DNA of 64,000 nt, taken from assembly GCF_013185185.1 (NCBI RefSeq), contig NZ_JAAZWE010000004.1, positions 280,232-344,231 on the forward strand. Reading direction: 5' to 3'. This DNA comes from Saccharibacillus endophyticus (lineage in GTDB: Bacteria; Bacillota; Bacilli; Paenibacillales; Paenibacillaceae). This document shows positions 63,199 to 64,000 of this stretch, piece after piece. The notes below the pieces were generated by a model that searched no databases, was not told the origin of the DNA, and saw only the letters and a program-made list of their open reading frames with translations. Positions within the stretch are counted from its first letter, which is position 1; each line of letters starts with the position of its first letter. A program made the position numbers and the translations under genes.

Positions 63199-64000
63199 AG
63201 GTCAAGCTCCGCCAGGATATCGTCGGGCTCGCCGTTATTCGAGTCCGAGCCGCGCGTAGACGCATCATTCGCATCTGTCCATTTCGACTTCGCAGTCTGC
63301 TTTTCCGACGGGTCGTCCGCATATCTAGGATCGGAAAAGTCGACATCGTCCGCGTGCGGAGCTTCATCGGGAATGCCATGGCTCTCAAGGTATGAAGCGT
63401 CATCTTCAGGCTGTCGCACGCCGGAACGATCGTCCCGATCGGAATAATACGTACCCGAACGAGCAGCGTCGGATGCAGTGCCGTAAGCCGGACGCGTATC
63501 CGCAGCGCCTCGGAAACCATAGCCTGCTGCTTCATACGAATTTCCGCTGTAAAAATCGGGCTCCGTTCTCAAACTCTCGACGTTCTCGCCGCTTTGAAAA
63601 CCGCCTCCGCGCGGACGGAAAGGCGCGGGAGCGGCAGATTCGCTGATCCGGCCTCCGCGCAGCGAATCATCAGACGGACGTTGTTCGCGCAGCACCGATC
63701 CGCCGCCGTTCGGCTTTACCGGATTTGCAGCGGGCGCTGCGCTTTTGTTATCGCCGGGAGCGCTGCCCGGTGCGGACGCGCTTCGTTCTCTGCTTGGAGC
63801 TTCCGTGACCGGAATGCCGTCGACGGCCGAGCGGCCCAGACCGTCGAACGCTCCGCCGCCTTGCGACGCGCGCCCCATCATATCCGGCAGCAGCTCGTCG
63901 AAGCTGCGATCCGGGTACTGGTGCAGCGTGTTGAGCAGGTCCATGAAGTCGCGCACGACCTCTCGGGTAGTCAGCAGCGCATCGGCGCCCATCCGTCCCA
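63195..64000 (-). CDS. C-terminal part of a protein coupled to the helicase (possibly BrxC/BrxD-like ATPase); cut by window edge
   Basis: The frame is open to the right edge, so the true start is outside; an ATG at 63992 is internal or coincidental. The visible ~268 residues begin with an ordered helical segment (LTTREVVRDFMDLLNTLHQYPDRSFDELLPDMMG) and then become a long disordered tail rich in Ser, Gly, Asp, Pro and Arg. The ordered part resembles the C-terminus of BrxC/BrxD-type ATPases, which are classic partners of this helicase; this is inference because the P-loop lies outside. The ATGA overlap with the helicase shows coupling. Confidence 0.55.
   Translation of the reverse strand, partial: GRMGADALLTTREVVRDFMDLLNTLHQYPDRSFDELLPDMMGRASQGGGAFDGLGRSAVDGIPVTEAPSRERSASAPGSAPGDNKSAAPAANPVKPNGGGSVLREQRPSDDSLRGGRISESAAPAPFRPRGGGFQSGENVESLRTEPDFYSGNSYEAAGYGFRGAADTRPAYGTASDAARSGTYYSDRDDRSGVRQPEDDASYLESHGIPDEAPHADDVDFSDPRYADDPSEKQTAKSKWTDANDASTRGSDSNNGEPDDILAELDL

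Overview
This window is chromosomal DNA of a spore-former-type Bacillota, most like Paenibacillus or its relative Saccharibacillus. The evidence is strong AGGAGG ribosome sites, frequent TTG/GTG starts, YesM/YesN-style two-component systems beside sugar ABC transporters that lack their own ATPase, a CsoR/CopZ/CopA copper module, and moderately high G+C. The genus is an inference. No rRNA, tRNA, insertion sequence, prophage or CRISPR array was seen.

Layout from left to right. 0-9 kb: a 5-bp tandem repeat and short dispersed repeats, a nuclease-like hypothetical gene, the mannitol operon mtlR-mtlA-mtlD, and a metallophosphoesterase. 9-14.4 kb: a sugar-type ABC importer whose operon begins with an SsuD-like flavin monooxygenase, divergent from an AraC regulator. 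14.6-17.1 kb: carboxy(nor)spermidine synthase and decarboxylase. 17-20.6 kb: a CrtO-like acyltransferase, UppP, an EAL protein and a PNPOx-like protein. 20.7-25 kb: a TPP riboswitch and a thiamine/precursor ABC operon ending in a TatD-family hydrolase. 25-30.5 kb: purine nucleoside phosphorylase, a small Ser/Arg-rich protein, a protein kinase, a nitroreductase and hypotheticals. 30.7-34.5 kb: copA, copZ and csoR with two CsoR-type operators. 34.8-42.3 kb: thymidine kinase, a YesM/YesN pair (YesN carries an in-frame amber stop) and a sugar ABC importer. 42.3-47.7 kb: a GT-C glycosyltransferase, an MBL hydrolase, a chemoreceptor and a GNAT acetyltransferase. 47.9-54.8 kb: a peptide/nickel-type ABC system in which the binding protein appears circularly permuted, both permeases carry long N-terminal extensions, and the two ATPases are fused. 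55-64 kb: an FAD-dependent dehydrogenase under a purine riboswitch, an ECF sigma/anti-sigma pair, a GrpB-family protein, two DUF3221 lipoproteins and a Lhr-like helicase paired with a gene cut by the window edge.

The most striking features are outside ordinary annotation. (i) Six copies of a large hairpin element sit in intergenic gaps; the stem bases vary together while the outer box and an internal asymmetry are conserved. (ii) A second inverted-repeat family has TACCTTGTC/GACAAGGTA ends. (iii) The domain order of the family-5 solute-binding protein at 47.9-49.8 kb is rearranged. (iv) A purine riboswitch controls a dehydrogenase of unknown function. All calls were made by reading the sequence; no database search or folding program was run.
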